NCBI GenBank assembly: GCA_964392965.1
Contig: CAYMSA010000006.1
Location: 1 to 48,091, forward strand
Origin: CAYMSA01 sp964392965
GTDB lineage: Bacteria; Actinomycetota; Coriobacteriia; Anaerosomatales; Anaerosomataceae
Length of the DNA stretch: 48,091 bases
Direction: 5' to 3'
Part shown: positions 8,179 through 16,023 of the stretch, piece by piece
Layout: each line of letters opens with the position of its first letter
Position numbering within the stretch: the first letter of the stretch is position 1
Translations under genes and position numbers: made by a program
The notes under the pieces: generated by a model
What the model was told of the DNA's origin: nothing
The model's database searches: none
Seen by the model: only the letters and a program-made list of their open reading frames with translations

Positions 8179-9741
8179 GTGACGACGGTGGCGCATCCGG
8201 CTCATCGGCCGCCGGCAGGGGACGGGGAGTGGGTGCTCGAGCCCGCGTACTCGCGGTGGAGCGCCCTCCTCGAGGCGAACAGGTCCGAGAGCGGCGGTTG
8301 GCCGGCAAGGCTACTCGAGGAGCGGGCATCCGCCCGCGGAGAGCTGCTCGAAGCGGCGCGTGCGTACTCGGCATCGATCGGTTTCGACGTGCCCGAGGTC
8401 GTGGGCGAAGCGATCGTCGTGACCGGTCATCAGCCCGACCTCTACCACCCGGGTATCTGGGCCAAGGACTTCCTGCTCGAGCGCCTGACCCGGGAGGTGT
8501 CCGGAACAGGCCTGGACCTTGTCGTCGATACGGACGTGGTGGGGAGCGTGGGATTCTCGGTTCCCGGGTCGGGTGCGGTCGTCCGGCGCCGGGACGTACT
8601 GCTGCGCGGAGCGGCTACGGGGTCGACCTGGCTGCAGGCGCCGCCGCCCTCGGCCACCGAGCTCGCCGCGTTCCGCGCGGCGGGACGTGATGCCGTCGAC
8701 GCGCTTGGCGTACCGGCGCTCATCGGGCGTTTCGATGTGTACTGCGCGTGCCTCGAGGAAGCGGCGCGAGGCGGCGGCGATCTCGCCACGATTCTCACCG
8801 CAGCGCGGCGGTGCATCGAGGCGCCTCTCGGCATGGGCTATCTGCAGTTGCCGGTCTCATCTCTCGCGCGCACCCGGGCGTTTCGCCGGTTTGCGGCGGA
8901 ACTCCTGCTCGATGCCGGTCGATTCCGCGAGGCGATGAACGCTGCGCTGGCCGAGTACCGGCGCGCGACGCATACACGCTCGGCGGCGCAACCGTTCCCG
9001 GACCTCCACGAGGACGCCACGGGCGTGGAGGTGCCGTTCTGGCTTCTGGACGAGACCGGGCGCCACGCCGTCTCGGTCGACGACAGCGGCCGGGTGTCCG
9101 CTCGCGGCCGGGAGCTCATGCGTCTCGCGGCAACGCCGGGGGAGGTCGCCGAGGACGTCGCTGACCGGGGACTTCTCCTCGCGCCACGGGCACTCTCACT
9201 CACGCTCTTCACGCGGCTGTTCCTTGCCGACCTCTTCATCCATGGCCTCGGTGGGGGTCGGTACGACCGCATCACGGATGCGGTCATGCGTGCGTACTAC
9301 GGCGTGGAGCCACCGGGCTACTGCGTGGCCTCGCTGACGCTTCTGCTGCCGCTGGGTGTCCCGGCCACGACCGACGCCGACGTGGCAGAGGCCGAGCGAC
9401 GACTCAAGCGTTTCCAGCACAACCCCGACGAACTCCTTGCGGCATCCGATGACCTCGCCCCGCCCGAGCGGGAGCACCTGCAGGCGCTCGCAGCGCGCAA
9501 GCACAGACTCATCGCCGAGCTTGGGCGCCCCGGCGCCGATCGCAAGACGCTCGGTCTGGAGGTACGGGCCGTGAACGCCGAACTCGCCATAGGACTCGCG
9601 CCTGTCGGAGAGGCGCTGCGGGCCGAGGCGCAGCGGGTCCGGATCGCACGCGATGCGTGGGACGTCCTGGGAGCGCGAGACTACCCGTTCTTCCTGTGGG
9701 ATCCTGCCGACATGTGGGTCCGGGCCAACGACGTCGGGTAG
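8179..9741 (+). CDS. divergent BshC-like protein (putative cysteine-adding enzyme)
   Basis: The protein has 520 residues, close to the ~530-540 of BshC, which is thought to add cysteine to glucosaminyl-malate in bacillithiol synthesis. The overall order looks BshC-like: an early TGHQPDLYHPG segment stands where BshC has a TGQQxG motif, and a late FIHGLGGGRYDRITD segment stands where BshC has its Gly-rich core, followed by a helical C-terminal part. The motifs are clearly altered, so the substrate may differ or it may be a related but separate family. The start is GTG 8179 or GTG 8188; GGAG at 8174-8177 favours the latter slightly. It is the last gene of the OsmC operon. The assignment rests on motif order and context, not on strong identity. 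Confidence 0.5.
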   Translation: MTTVAHPAHRPPAGDGEWVLEPAYSRWSALLEANRSESGGWPARLLEERASARGELLEAARAYSASIGFDVPEVVGEAIVVTGHQPDLYHPGIWAKDFLLERLTREVSGTGLDLVVDTDVVGSVGFSVPGSGAVVRRRDVLLRGAATGSTWLQAPPPSATELAAFRAAGRDAVDALGVPALIGRFDVYCACLEEAARGGGDLATILTAARRCIEAPLGMGYLQLPVSSLARTRAFRRFAAELLLDAGRFREAMNAALAEYRRATHTRSAAQPFPDLHEDATGVEVPFWLLDETGRHAVSVDDSGRVSARGRELMRLAATPGEVAEDVADRGLLLAPRALSLTLFTRLFLADLFIHGLGGGRYDRITDAVMRAYYGVEPPGYCVASLTLLLPLGVPATTDADVAEAERRLKRFQHNPDELLAASDDLAPPEREHLQALAARKHRLIAELGRPGADRKTLGLEVRAVNAELAIGLAPVGEALRAEAQRVRIARDAWDVLGARDYPFFLWDPADMWVRANDVG

Positions 9742-9763
9742 TCTTCGTCGGCCGGCTCCCTGC

Positions 9764-9793
9764 TTCACGTCGGGAGTCGTGCGGTGCTACTAT
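9764..9793 (+). promoter_or_regulatory. promoter of the ferredoxin gene (-35 TTCACG, extended -10 TGC-TACTAT)
   Basis: TTCACG at 9764-9769 and TACTAT at 9788-9793 are separated by 18 bp, with TGC directly before the -10. Transcription should start near 9800, giving a leader of about 85 nt before the ferredoxin ATG. Inverted repeats GTGTCA/TGACAC (9794-9799, 9823-9828) and GTCG/CGAC (9810-9813, 9818-9821) flank the start and could be an operator. Confidence 0.6.
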
Positions 9794-9885
9794 GTGTCAA
9801 TCGCATATAGTCGCTTACGACGTGACACGGACGCGCCTGCGTGCGATATGCTCGGAGGCACGTCACTTCTTGAGGGGAGTCTTTG

Positions 9886-10062
9886 ATGAGTAAGCCGGTG
9901 ATCGACGAAGCCCTGTGTATCGCCTGTGGCATCTGCGTGGACGAATGCCCGACCGGGGCCCTCGATCTCGATGATATCGCGGTGCTCGCACGCCCGGACG
10001 ACTGCACCGAGTGCGGCACCTGCGAGCAGGTCTGCCCGAACGAAGCCATCACGCTTCCGTAG
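9886..10062 (+). CDS. 2[4Fe-4S] bacterial-type ferredoxin
   Basis: This 58-residue protein begins MSKPVIDEALC and contains two complete cluster motifs. The first is C11-xx-C14-xx-C17-xxx-C21-P and the second C40-xx-C43-xx-C46-xxx-C50-P, the classical clostridial-type 8Fe arrangement. It is a low-potential cytoplasmic one-electron carrier, which suggests anaerobic metabolism in the host. GAGGGGAG lies 8-10 bp upstream of the ATG. It has its own promoter and is convergent with the lipid-kinase gene 7 bp away, so it is monocistronic. The partner oxidoreductase is not in the window. Confidence 0.95.
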   Translation: MSKPVIDEALCIACGICVDECPTGALDLDDIAVLARPDDCTECGTCEQVCPNEAITLP

Positions 10063-10069
10063 AGCGTCC

Positions 10070-10969
10070 TCAGCTGCGCGGTACGATGCAGGTGAGGGCC
10101 CTGGGGACGATGCCGATATCGAATCGCGATCCGAAGATGAGCTCGCCGTCCGTCTGAGCGGTGAGCGGCGTCTCGCTCTCGATGATCAGTGACCGGTGGA
10201 GCGACATGTGTATCGGCTTGAGACCCGCGTGCTTTCCCACGATCACGAACGGCAGTCGGGGAAGCGCCTGGACGATCGTCAGCGGGTCGATGACGCACAC
10301 GTCGAGTAGCCCGTCGTCGGGAACGGCTGTGGGGGAGATGCGGAAGCCACCCCCGTAGGTAGGCCCGATGGTCGCGGCGATGCTCAGCACATCGCGTTGC
10401 TCAGCGGCGAGTCCGTCGACTGAGAGACTCACGTGTGCAGGCCTGAGCTCCCTGAAGAGCACGTGCAGCAGCGAAGTGAGGTATAGTGCCATGCCTCGCT
10501 GGCCGCTCGTCACCTTGCGCTCCACAGCGCGTGCGTTCACCTGTGCATCGAAACCGACGGAGAACGAGTTGCTGAAGTAGGTGCCGTTGCAGGTTCCCAC
10601 GTCCATCGGACGGCGGACGCCAGCGGCGATGATGAGCGCCGCCCGGGCGATGTCCTGCGGGATGCCGAGCATCTGCCGGGTGTCGTTGCCGGTCCCCACC
10701 GGTATGAGGCCGAACGCCGGACGACTCTCCGGCGCATGGCGCATGAGGCCGTTCACGACCTCGTGAGCAGTGCCGTCGCCGCCTGCCGCGATGACCGCCG
10801 AGTACGCTGAGGCCCCTGCGGCCAGCTCCACTGCGTGGCCCGGACTCGCGGTCATGACCGTGTCGTGTGGGATGGCAGCGAGCAGCTCGCGTATCGCCGG
10901 GGCGAGTTGCGCCGCGGTTCCGTTGCGGGCGGCCGGATTGAGGATGACGAGCAGCCTGCCGTCGGTCAT
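10070..10969 (-). CDS. diacylglycerol kinase / sphingosine kinase-like lipid kinase
   Basis: The protein has 299 residues of the DAGK catalytic family (DgkB/YegS/LCB5). The N-terminal VILNPAARNG carries the nucleotide-binding start, GGDGTAHEVVNGL is the signature GGDGT motif, and PVGTGNDTRQMLGI is the phosphate-binding loop. The C-terminal beta-sandwich ends at LTCIVPRS. Likely role: ATP-dependent phosphorylation of diacylglycerol or a related lipid at the membrane, recycling lipid from cell-wall polymer synthesis. I chose ATG 10969, which has AGAGG 8 bp upstream, over a GTG at 11002 that has no ribosome site. It is divergent from tRNA-Arg. Confidence 0.88.
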   Translation of the reverse strand: MTDGRLLVILNPAARNGTAAQLAPAIRELLAAIPHDTVMTASPGHAVELAAGASAYSAVIAAGGDGTAHEVVNGLMRHAPESRPAFGLIPVGTGNDTRQMLGIPQDIARAALIIAAGVRRPMDVGTCNGTYFSNSFSVGFDAQVNARAVERKVTSGQRGMALYLTSLLHVLFRELRPAHVSLSVDGLAAEQRDVLSIAATIGPTYGGGFRISPTAVPDDGLLDVCVIDPLTIVQALPRLPFVIVGKHAGLKPIHMSLHRSLIIESETPLTAQTDGELIFGSRFDIGIVPRALTCIVPRS

Positions 10970-11025
10970 AGGTGGTGCCTCTCCGAGAAGGGTGGGATGC
11001 ACAGCATACCGGTCGTCGAGCGTGC

Positions 11026-11055
11026 TTGGAAACTGGAGCTTCCGTGTGCTACTGT
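11026..11055 (+). promoter_or_regulatory. promoter of tRNA-Arg (-35 TTGGAA, extended -10 TGC-TACTGT)
   Basis: TTGGAA at 11026-11031 and TACTGT at 11050-11055 are 18 bp apart, with TGC before the -10. The tRNA begins 23 bp downstream of the -10. Confidence 0.55.
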
Positions 11056-11077
11056 TCTCGGGCGGTCAACCGCAACC

Positions 11078-11153
11078 GCCCTCTTAGCTCAGCGGATAGA
11101 GCGTCTGCCTCCGGAGCAGAAGGTCGCAAGTTCGAGTCTTGCAGAGGGCGCCA
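11078..11153 (+). tRNA. tRNA-Arg (anticodon CCG)
   Basis: The 76-nt cloverleaf has acceptor GCCCTCT/AGAGGGC and D-stem GCTC/GAGC. The anticodon stem is TCTGC/GCAGA with loop CTCCGGA (anticodon CCG), and the T-arm is GCAAG-TTCGAGT-CTTGC. Discriminator G is followed by an encoded CCA. It reads CGG codons. Confidence 0.96.
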
Positions 11154-11166
11154 TGAGAATAGAATC

Positions 11167-11198
11167 GTCCGGCCGGCCCCCTCAAGGGCCGGCCGGAC
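11167..11198. terminator. 13-bp perfect hairpin after tRNA-Arg
   Basis: GTCCGGCCGGCCC (11167-11179) pairs perfectly with GGGCCGGCCGGAC (11186-11198) around a 6-nt loop. It lies between the tRNA and the convergent EF-G-like gene, so it probably serves both; a U-rich tail is poor on the + strand and only slightly better on the - strand. Confidence 0.65.
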
Positions 11199-11232
11199 GC
11201 GTTCGGCGCTCATGCGGAGGGTGACACCGGTA

Positions 11233-13296
11233 CTAGTGTCCCTCGGCCTTCTCCTTCTGGTACTCCTCGACGAGGCGCTTCTGTATGTCGCCCGGTACCT
11301 GTTCGTACGAGTCGATGGAGAGCGAGTACGCGCCAGTGCCGCTCGTGATGGAGCGTAGGTGCGGCGAGTAGTGGACGACCTCGGCGTACGGCGCCTGAGC
11401 ACGGATGATCTGCAGGCCCGGCTCGGGGGCCTCCATGCCGAGGATGCGGCCGCGGATCGACGAGATGTCGCCCATGACGGCGCCGGCGTGCTCGTCCGGG
11501 ACCTCGATGGTGAGGGTGGCGATGGGCTCGAGGATGACCGGATCGGCCTTCTCGGCGGCCGCCCGGAAGCCGATGCGCGCCGCTGTCTTGAAAGCCATCT
11601 CATTGCTGTCGACCGCGTGCATGCTGCCGTCGTACACGGCCACCTTCACGTCCTGTACCGGGTAGCCAGCGATCGCGCCTGAGGCCATCGTGTCCTGGAC
11701 GCCCTTGTCGATGGCGACGATGTACGGCTTGGAGATCCTGCCGCCGACGATCTCGTCGATGAACTCGTAGCCGGCACCGGGGTTGGGCTCGAGCCGGAGC
11801 CAGCAGTCGGCGAACTGGCCGCTGCCGCCGGTCTGCTTCTTGTGGCGGCCCTGGGCCTGCGCCGTCTTGCGGATCGTCTCCCGGTAGGGGATGCGCAGGT
11901 CGACGAGCTCGGTCTCCACGTGGAAGCGGTCGCGTAGCCGGTTGATGAGGACGTCCACGGCGGCGTCGCCATAGGTGGTGATGACCGTCTGGCGCGTCTC
12001 CTCGTCGCGGCGCAGCGTGAGTGCCGGATCCTCATCCACGGTTGCCTTGAGCGCCGAGCCGAGCTTGTCCTCGTCGGCCTTGGTCTTGGCGACGATGGCG
12101 ACGGGATAGAGCGGTTCGGGCAGGGGGAGCGGTGCGAAGGCGACGTCGCCCCTGGCCGAGAGCGTGTCGTTGGTGAGCGTATCGGCGAGTTTGGTGAGGA
12201 CGGCGATGTCGCCTGCGGGCGCGGCCTCGACGTCAGCCGTCTCCTTGCCCGTCATCTTGAAGACGTGCGCGATGCGCTCCTTCTTGCCGGTGCGCGAGTT
12301 GACGAGTTCGATGCCCGGCTTGAGCACGCCGGAGACGACCTTGACGTAGTTGATCCGGCCGACGTAGGGGTCGGAGAGCGTCTTGAACACGTGGACAGCG
12401 ACATCGCCCTCGATGGTGAAGGGGACCTCGGCTCCGTCGACGGTCTTCAGCGGGCCGTGGGCCGTGGGCTCGGGGAAGAACGTGACGATGTCGTCCATGA
12501 GGTCCTCGACGCCCTGCAGGGTGATCGCGGAGCCGACGAACACGGGGATGAATATGGACTGTGCGATGGCCTTACCGAGGAGCTGCTCGAGCTCCTCTTG
12601 CGTGAGCCGCTCGCCTTCGAGGTACTTCTCCATGAGCGAGTCGTCAGCCTCGGCGACGAGTTCGCACAGGCGGTCCCGGGCCTCCTCGGCGGCGTCGGCT
12701 AGCTCCGCCGGGATCTCGAGGACCTCCTCCTTCTCGCCCTCGTGGTGGTAGGCCTTCATGCGGATGATGTCGATGACGCCACGGAAGTCGGTCTCGGCGC
12801 CGATCGGGATCTGCACGGGCCCGACGCGGTGGCCGAAGGCGTCCGTGAGGGCCGCGAGTGCGGCGTCGAAGTCGGCGTGCTCCTTGTCCATGCGGTTGAT
12901 GAAGATCGCCTTCGCGATGCCCATCATGTCTGCGAGCTTCCAGAGCTTGCGTGTCTGGACCTGCGGGCCGGCGACGGCGTCGACGACGAAGAGGGCCGCT
13001 TCGGCGGCCTCCATGCCGGCGACCGCGTCACCGATGAAGTCGGCATAGCCGGGCGTGTCGATGATGTTGATGCGGACGCCCTGGTGCTGGATGGGGGCGG
13101 TGGAGAGGTTCAGGGTAATCTTGCGGCGGACCTCCTCGGACTCGTAGTCGAGGGTAGAATGTCCGTCCGCGACGCTGCCGAGGCGTTTGGTCTGTCCTGC
13201 CATGAAGAGCATCGCCTCGGCAAGAGATGTCTTGCCTGCGTCTCCATGGCCTAGCAGAACGACGTTGCGGATCCTGTCCGTGCTGGGCGCGCCCAT
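11233..13296 (-). CDS. elongation factor G-like protein (FusA2/TetM-related translational GTPase)
   Basis: The protein has 687 residues with full EF-G domain order. The GTPase carries G1 GHGDAGKTS, a switch region RRKITLNLS in place of the usual RGITI, G3 DTPGYAD in place of DTPGH, and G4 NRMD in place of NKMD. Domains II to V follow, including the QTGGSGQFADCWLRLEP domain IV segment. These substitutions mark the EF-G-like paralogue group rather than the main FusA; the His-to-Tyr change in G3 removes the residue that EF-G uses for GTP hydrolysis. I moved the start to ATG 13296, which has GAGGAGG 9 bp upstream; the open frame to 13572 is not supported. Its function is uncertain. Confidence 0.9.
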   Translation of the reverse strand: MGAPSTDRIRNVVLLGHGDAGKTSLAEAMLFMAGQTKRLGSVADGHSTLDYESEEVRRKITLNLSTAPIQHQGVRINIIDTPGYADFIGDAVAGMEAAEAALFVVDAVAGPQVQTRKLWKLADMMGIAKAIFINRMDKEHADFDAALAALTDAFGHRVGPVQIPIGAETDFRGVIDIIRMKAYHHEGEKEEVLEIPAELADAAEEARDRLCELVAEADDSLMEKYLEGERLTQEELEQLLGKAIAQSIFIPVFVGSAITLQGVEDLMDDIVTFFPEPTAHGPLKTVDGAEVPFTIEGDVAVHVFKTLSDPYVGRINYVKVVSGVLKPGIELVNSRTGKKERIAHVFKMTGKETADVEAAPAGDIAVLTKLADTLTNDTLSARGDVAFAPLPLPEPLYPVAIVAKTKADEDKLGSALKATVDEDPALTLRRDEETRQTVITTYGDAAVDVLINRLRDRFHVETELVDLRIPYRETIRKTAQAQGRHKKQTGGSGQFADCWLRLEPNPGAGYEFIDEIVGGRISKPYIVAIDKGVQDTMASGAIAGYPVQDVKVAVYDGSMHAVDSNEMAFKTAARIGFRAAAEKADPVILEPIATLTIEVPDEHAGAVMGDISSIRGRILGMEAPEPGLQIIRAQAPYAEVVHYSPHLRSITSGTGAYSLSIDSYEQVPGDIQKRLVEEYQKEKAEGH

Positions 13297-13491
13297 ACCA
13301 CATCGCCTCCTCAAGAAACACGCTTCGAGTGTCTCCAGCGGTTCGATGTATCGGAACGCATGCCACGCGGACGACGAGGCAGGATCCGACACACCAGCCC
13401 GTTTCAACGCGGTCCGCCGACAGCCGCAGTGCGGGTGACGACGTGCTGCAACGATAACACAAGAGGCGCGCCCGTCACGGACCACCTGCCG

Positions 13492-13520
13492 CTGACTAAC
13501 CGGGGGGCCGCTGTTAGAAT
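13492..13520 (+). promoter_or_regulatory. promoter of the cyclophilin gene (-35 CTGACT, extended -10 TGT-TAGAAT)
   Basis: CTGACT at 13492-13497 and TAGAAT at 13515-13520 are 17 bp apart, with TGT immediately before the -10. It gives a leader of about 60 nt. The rest of the 292-bp divergent gap (13297-13588) holds the EF-G-like ribosome site, but I see no further gene. Confidence 0.65.
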
Positions 13521-13588
13521 GGGACGCGATGTTCGCACCCGGGTCGCGCCGGCGCAGTCGGCCTGCGGCCATGGACTAGGAGGAACCA

Positions 13589-14122
13589 GTGCACATACCA
13601 TCCATCGAGCTCACCGGTAGCGAATCCGCGGTCATCGAAACCTCGAAGGGCCGCATAGGGATCTCGTTCTTCGCGGCCGACGCGCCCAATACCGTCGGCA
13701 ACTTCGTGGAGCTCGCCTCCTCCGGCTTCTACGACGGCATCAAATTCCACCGGGTCATCCCGGGCTTTGTGGCGCAGGGCGGGGATCCGCAGACGAAGGA
13801 CCTGACGGCTGAAGAGGTCATCGAGATCGTGGGGCGGCTGAACCAGCGGATGCCGCTTCCGAGCGATCCGCGTCTCGGCACCGGCGGTCCCGGTTGGCAG
13901 CAGAAGGCCGAGTTCAGCCAGCACCCGCACGAGACGGGGACGCTCTCCATGGCGCGCTCGCGCGATGTGGACTCGGCGGGCTCGCAGTTCTACATCTGCC
14001 TCGAGCCGCAGCCCATGCTCGACGGACAGTACACCGTGTTCGGCCAGGTCACCGAGGGGATGGACGTCGTGCACGACCTCGGTGTGGGGGATGAGATCCT
14101 GTCTGTGACGATACTTCGCTAG
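13589..14122 (+). CDS. cyclophilin-type peptidyl-prolyl cis-trans isomerase
   Basis: This 177-residue single-domain cyclophilin has the core active-site segment FHRVIPGFVAQGGDP (catalytic Arg in FHRV), then GTLSMARS, SAGSQFYICL and YTVFGQV, all standard for the family. There is no signal peptide, so it should act in the cytoplasm to isomerise X-Pro bonds. A ~40-residue insert between GGDP and the GTLSMA segment is as expected for bacterial cyclophilins. The start GTG has AGGAGG 8 bp upstream. It is followed after 10 bp by a TPR membrane protein, probably in the same transcript. Confidence 0.93.
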   Translation: MHIPSIELTGSESAVIETSKGRIGISFFAADAPNTVGNFVELASSGFYDGIKFHRVIPGFVAQGGDPQTKDLTAEEVIEIVGRLNQRMPLPSDPRLGTGGPGWQQKAEFSQHPHETGTLSMARSRDVDSAGSQFYICLEPQPMLDGQYTVFGQVTEGMDVVHDLGVGDEILSVTILR

Positions 14123-14132
14123 GGGGCGCGCC

Positions 14133-15401
14133 GTGGATGATGCCCGGCTTGCACGTGCCGACGAGGCGTACGCGTCGGGAGACTGGTCGACCGCGGCGGC
14201 GGAGTATCTCGGTGCTGTGGCGACGGACGCGCACGACGCCGGCTACGCGTACCACCGGGCAGGCAACGCGCTGCTCAAGCTGAAGCGTCTTGAAGACGCC
14301 GCGGACGCGTATGAGCGCGCTCTGGAGGACGTCGAGTACGCCGACCGGGCGACGGTGGCCTGCAATCTCGGCACCGTGCGTTCGGCGCTCAAGGACTACG
14401 ACTCGGCAGCTGAGGTGTTCCGCTCGGCGCTCGAGATGTCCGGTTGCGAGACGCGCTATCGCGCACTCCAGGGACTTGCGGGCGCGTGTTTCGAGGTCGG
14501 GTGCCTCGAGGACGCGGTTGAGGCGTACCGCGAGGCCGTTCTGGACCCGGCAAACCCCGACCCGGGTAAGGCACTCAACAACCTCGGCCTCTGCTACATG
14601 AAGCTCGGCAGACCTGAAGACGCCGTCGAGGCCTATCGGGCGGCGACCGACCTCACGGGGTACGCGGGCCGGGGGCGGGCCGCGGCGAACCTCGGCATGG
14701 CGTACGCCGCGCTCGGCATGCACGAACGCGCGGTGAGGTCCTTCGACCGCGCCCGGAGCGAGTTCGGCCATGAGTTCTCGCCGGCGCTCGCCGCTGCCTA
14801 CCGGGCGAGCCTGCTCAATGTCGCCGGGGACCAGCTCGCCGATGAGCTCCCGCCCGATGCGACCGGCCCGATGCGTTCGCAGGTCATGATGCTGGCGGAC
14901 GAACCCGAGGACGATGACACGCAGTTCTTCACGATCACCGAGGCGGAGATTCGCGAGGCGGCCCGCTCGGCGCGCAAGGAGGAGAGGACGCAGCAGCGTG
15001 CGGCCAAGCCCCTCTGGGTGAGTATCGTGACGGCTGTCGCGGTCATCATCATCGTAGTGGGTGGTTGCGCTGCCGCGTATCTCTACGGTCTGGGCTACCC
15101 CACGCAGCAGATGACCGTCGAGGGGCTGATCGACGCGCACGTGGTTGGCGAGGATGTCACCGGGTACTGGGTGGCCGTCCCGGCGACCGACGTCGCCAAG
15201 GCGATGGCGGTGATGCCCGCCAAGGTGAAGTCGTTCGACATCACGGGCGTGGAGCGCTCGGCACGCACCTCGAGCGTGCGGGTCGATGTGACGCTGGCCG
15301 AAGGCGGAGTGGTCACCTATGATGTGGCTCTTGCGCGCGAGGGCGTCGGGTGGAAGGTGAACGGGATTGCCAACTCGTTCAGCTCGTTGGACGGCGGATA
15401 G
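14133..15401 (+). CDS. TPR-repeat membrane protein with extracytoplasmic C-terminal domain
   Basis: The protein has 422 residues. Residues ~1-240 are tandem tetratricopeptide repeats with the usual small/aromatic pattern (AYHRAGNALLKLKRLEDAADAYERAL, then NNLGLCYMKLGRPEDAVEAYRAA). An acidic linker follows, then one transmembrane helix (~293-315, VAVIIIVVGG core). The C-terminal domain of ~100 residues, with alternating beta-strand character, is probably extracytoplasmic; I do not recognise it. TPRs on the cytoplasmic side would recruit partners to a membrane complex. It starts GTG 10 bp after the cyclophilin gene, before ndk. Confidence 0.75.
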   Translation: MDDARLARADEAYASGDWSTAAAEYLGAVATDAHDAGYAYHRAGNALLKLKRLEDAADAYERALEDVEYADRATVACNLGTVRSALKDYDSAAEVFRSALEMSGCETRYRALQGLAGACFEVGCLEDAVEAYREAVLDPANPDPGKALNNLGLCYMKLGRPEDAVEAYRAATDLTGYAGRGRAAANLGMAYAALGMHERAVRSFDRARSEFGHEFSPALAAAYRASLLNVAGDQLADELPPDATGPMRSQVMMLADEPEDDDTQFFTITEAEIREAARSARKEERTQQRAAKPLWVSIVTAVAVIIIVVGGCAAAYLYGLGYPTQQMTVEGLIDAHVVGEDVTGYWVAVPATDVAKAMAVMPAKVKSFDITGVERSARTSSVRVDVTLAEGGVVTYDVALAREGVGWKVNGIANSFSSLDGG

Positions 15402-15482
15402 CTCTTCGATCCGCCCGCGAGCGACCGTTTCGTCCGGCCGTCGCGCTATGTACCGTCGTACCCGTTCGTCGAAGGAGTACCT

Positions 15483-15884
15483 GTGAGCGAGAAGACCTAC
15501 TGCATGATCAAGCCGGACGCCGTGGCCCGCGGGCTCGTCGGCGCCATCGTCGCCCGTTTCGAGCAGGTCGGCCTCACCATCGAACGTCTCGAGCTCGGGA
15601 TGGTCACGCCCGAGCAGGCCGCGGCCAACTATGCCGAGCATGAGGGCAAACCGTTCTATGAAGGACTCGTGGCCTATATCACGTCCGGTCCCGTCGTGAA
15701 GATGGTCATCTCAGGCCCTGAAGCCGTGGTCGTCGTGCGCAAGCTGATGGGTGTCACCAACCCCAGGGATGCGGCGCCGGGCACCATCCGCGGTGACTTC
15801 GGTCTGACGCTCGATGCGAACATCATCCATGGTTCGGACTCGCCTGCGAGTGCCGAGCGCGAGATCGCCATCTTCTTCTCGTAG
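15483..15884 (+). CDS. ndk: nucleoside diphosphate kinase
   Basis: The protein has 133 residues, a normal bacterial Ndk length. It balances NTP/dNTP pools by transferring the gamma-phosphate through a phospho-His. Visible are the N-terminal TYCMIKPDAVARG, the Arg/Asn active-site segment (NPRDAAPGTIRGDFG), and the catalytic His116 in NIIHGSDS. Start GTG has GAAGGAG 6 bp upstream. A strong intrinsic terminator directly after the stop closes the unit. Confidence 0.97.
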   Translation: MSEKTYCMIKPDAVARGLVGAIVARFEQVGLTIERLELGMVTPEQAAANYAEHEGKPFYEGLVAYITSGPVVKMVISGPEAVVVVRKLMGVTNPRDAAPGTIRGDFGLTLDANIIHGSDSPASAEREIAIFFS

Positions 15885-15888
15885 CTCT

Positions 15889-15945
15889 CGAAGGACGCGG
15901 CACGTTCACCGGCTTAGCCGGGGGCGTGCCGCGTCCTTCGTGTTT
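15889..15945 (+). terminator. intrinsic terminator after ndk
   Basis: CGAAGGACGCGGCACG (15889-15904) pairs perfectly with CGTGCCGCGTCCTTCG (15925-15940), 16 bp. A second small stem CCGGC-TTA-GCCGG sits in the loop, and TGTTT follows. Confidence 0.85.
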
Positions 15946-16023
15946 CACCTCCGGATAGGTCGTGGTAATGCTCGCGGGTGAGACTGGTACCCGCATACCG
16001 TGACCACGATCAGGGGGACCAGG

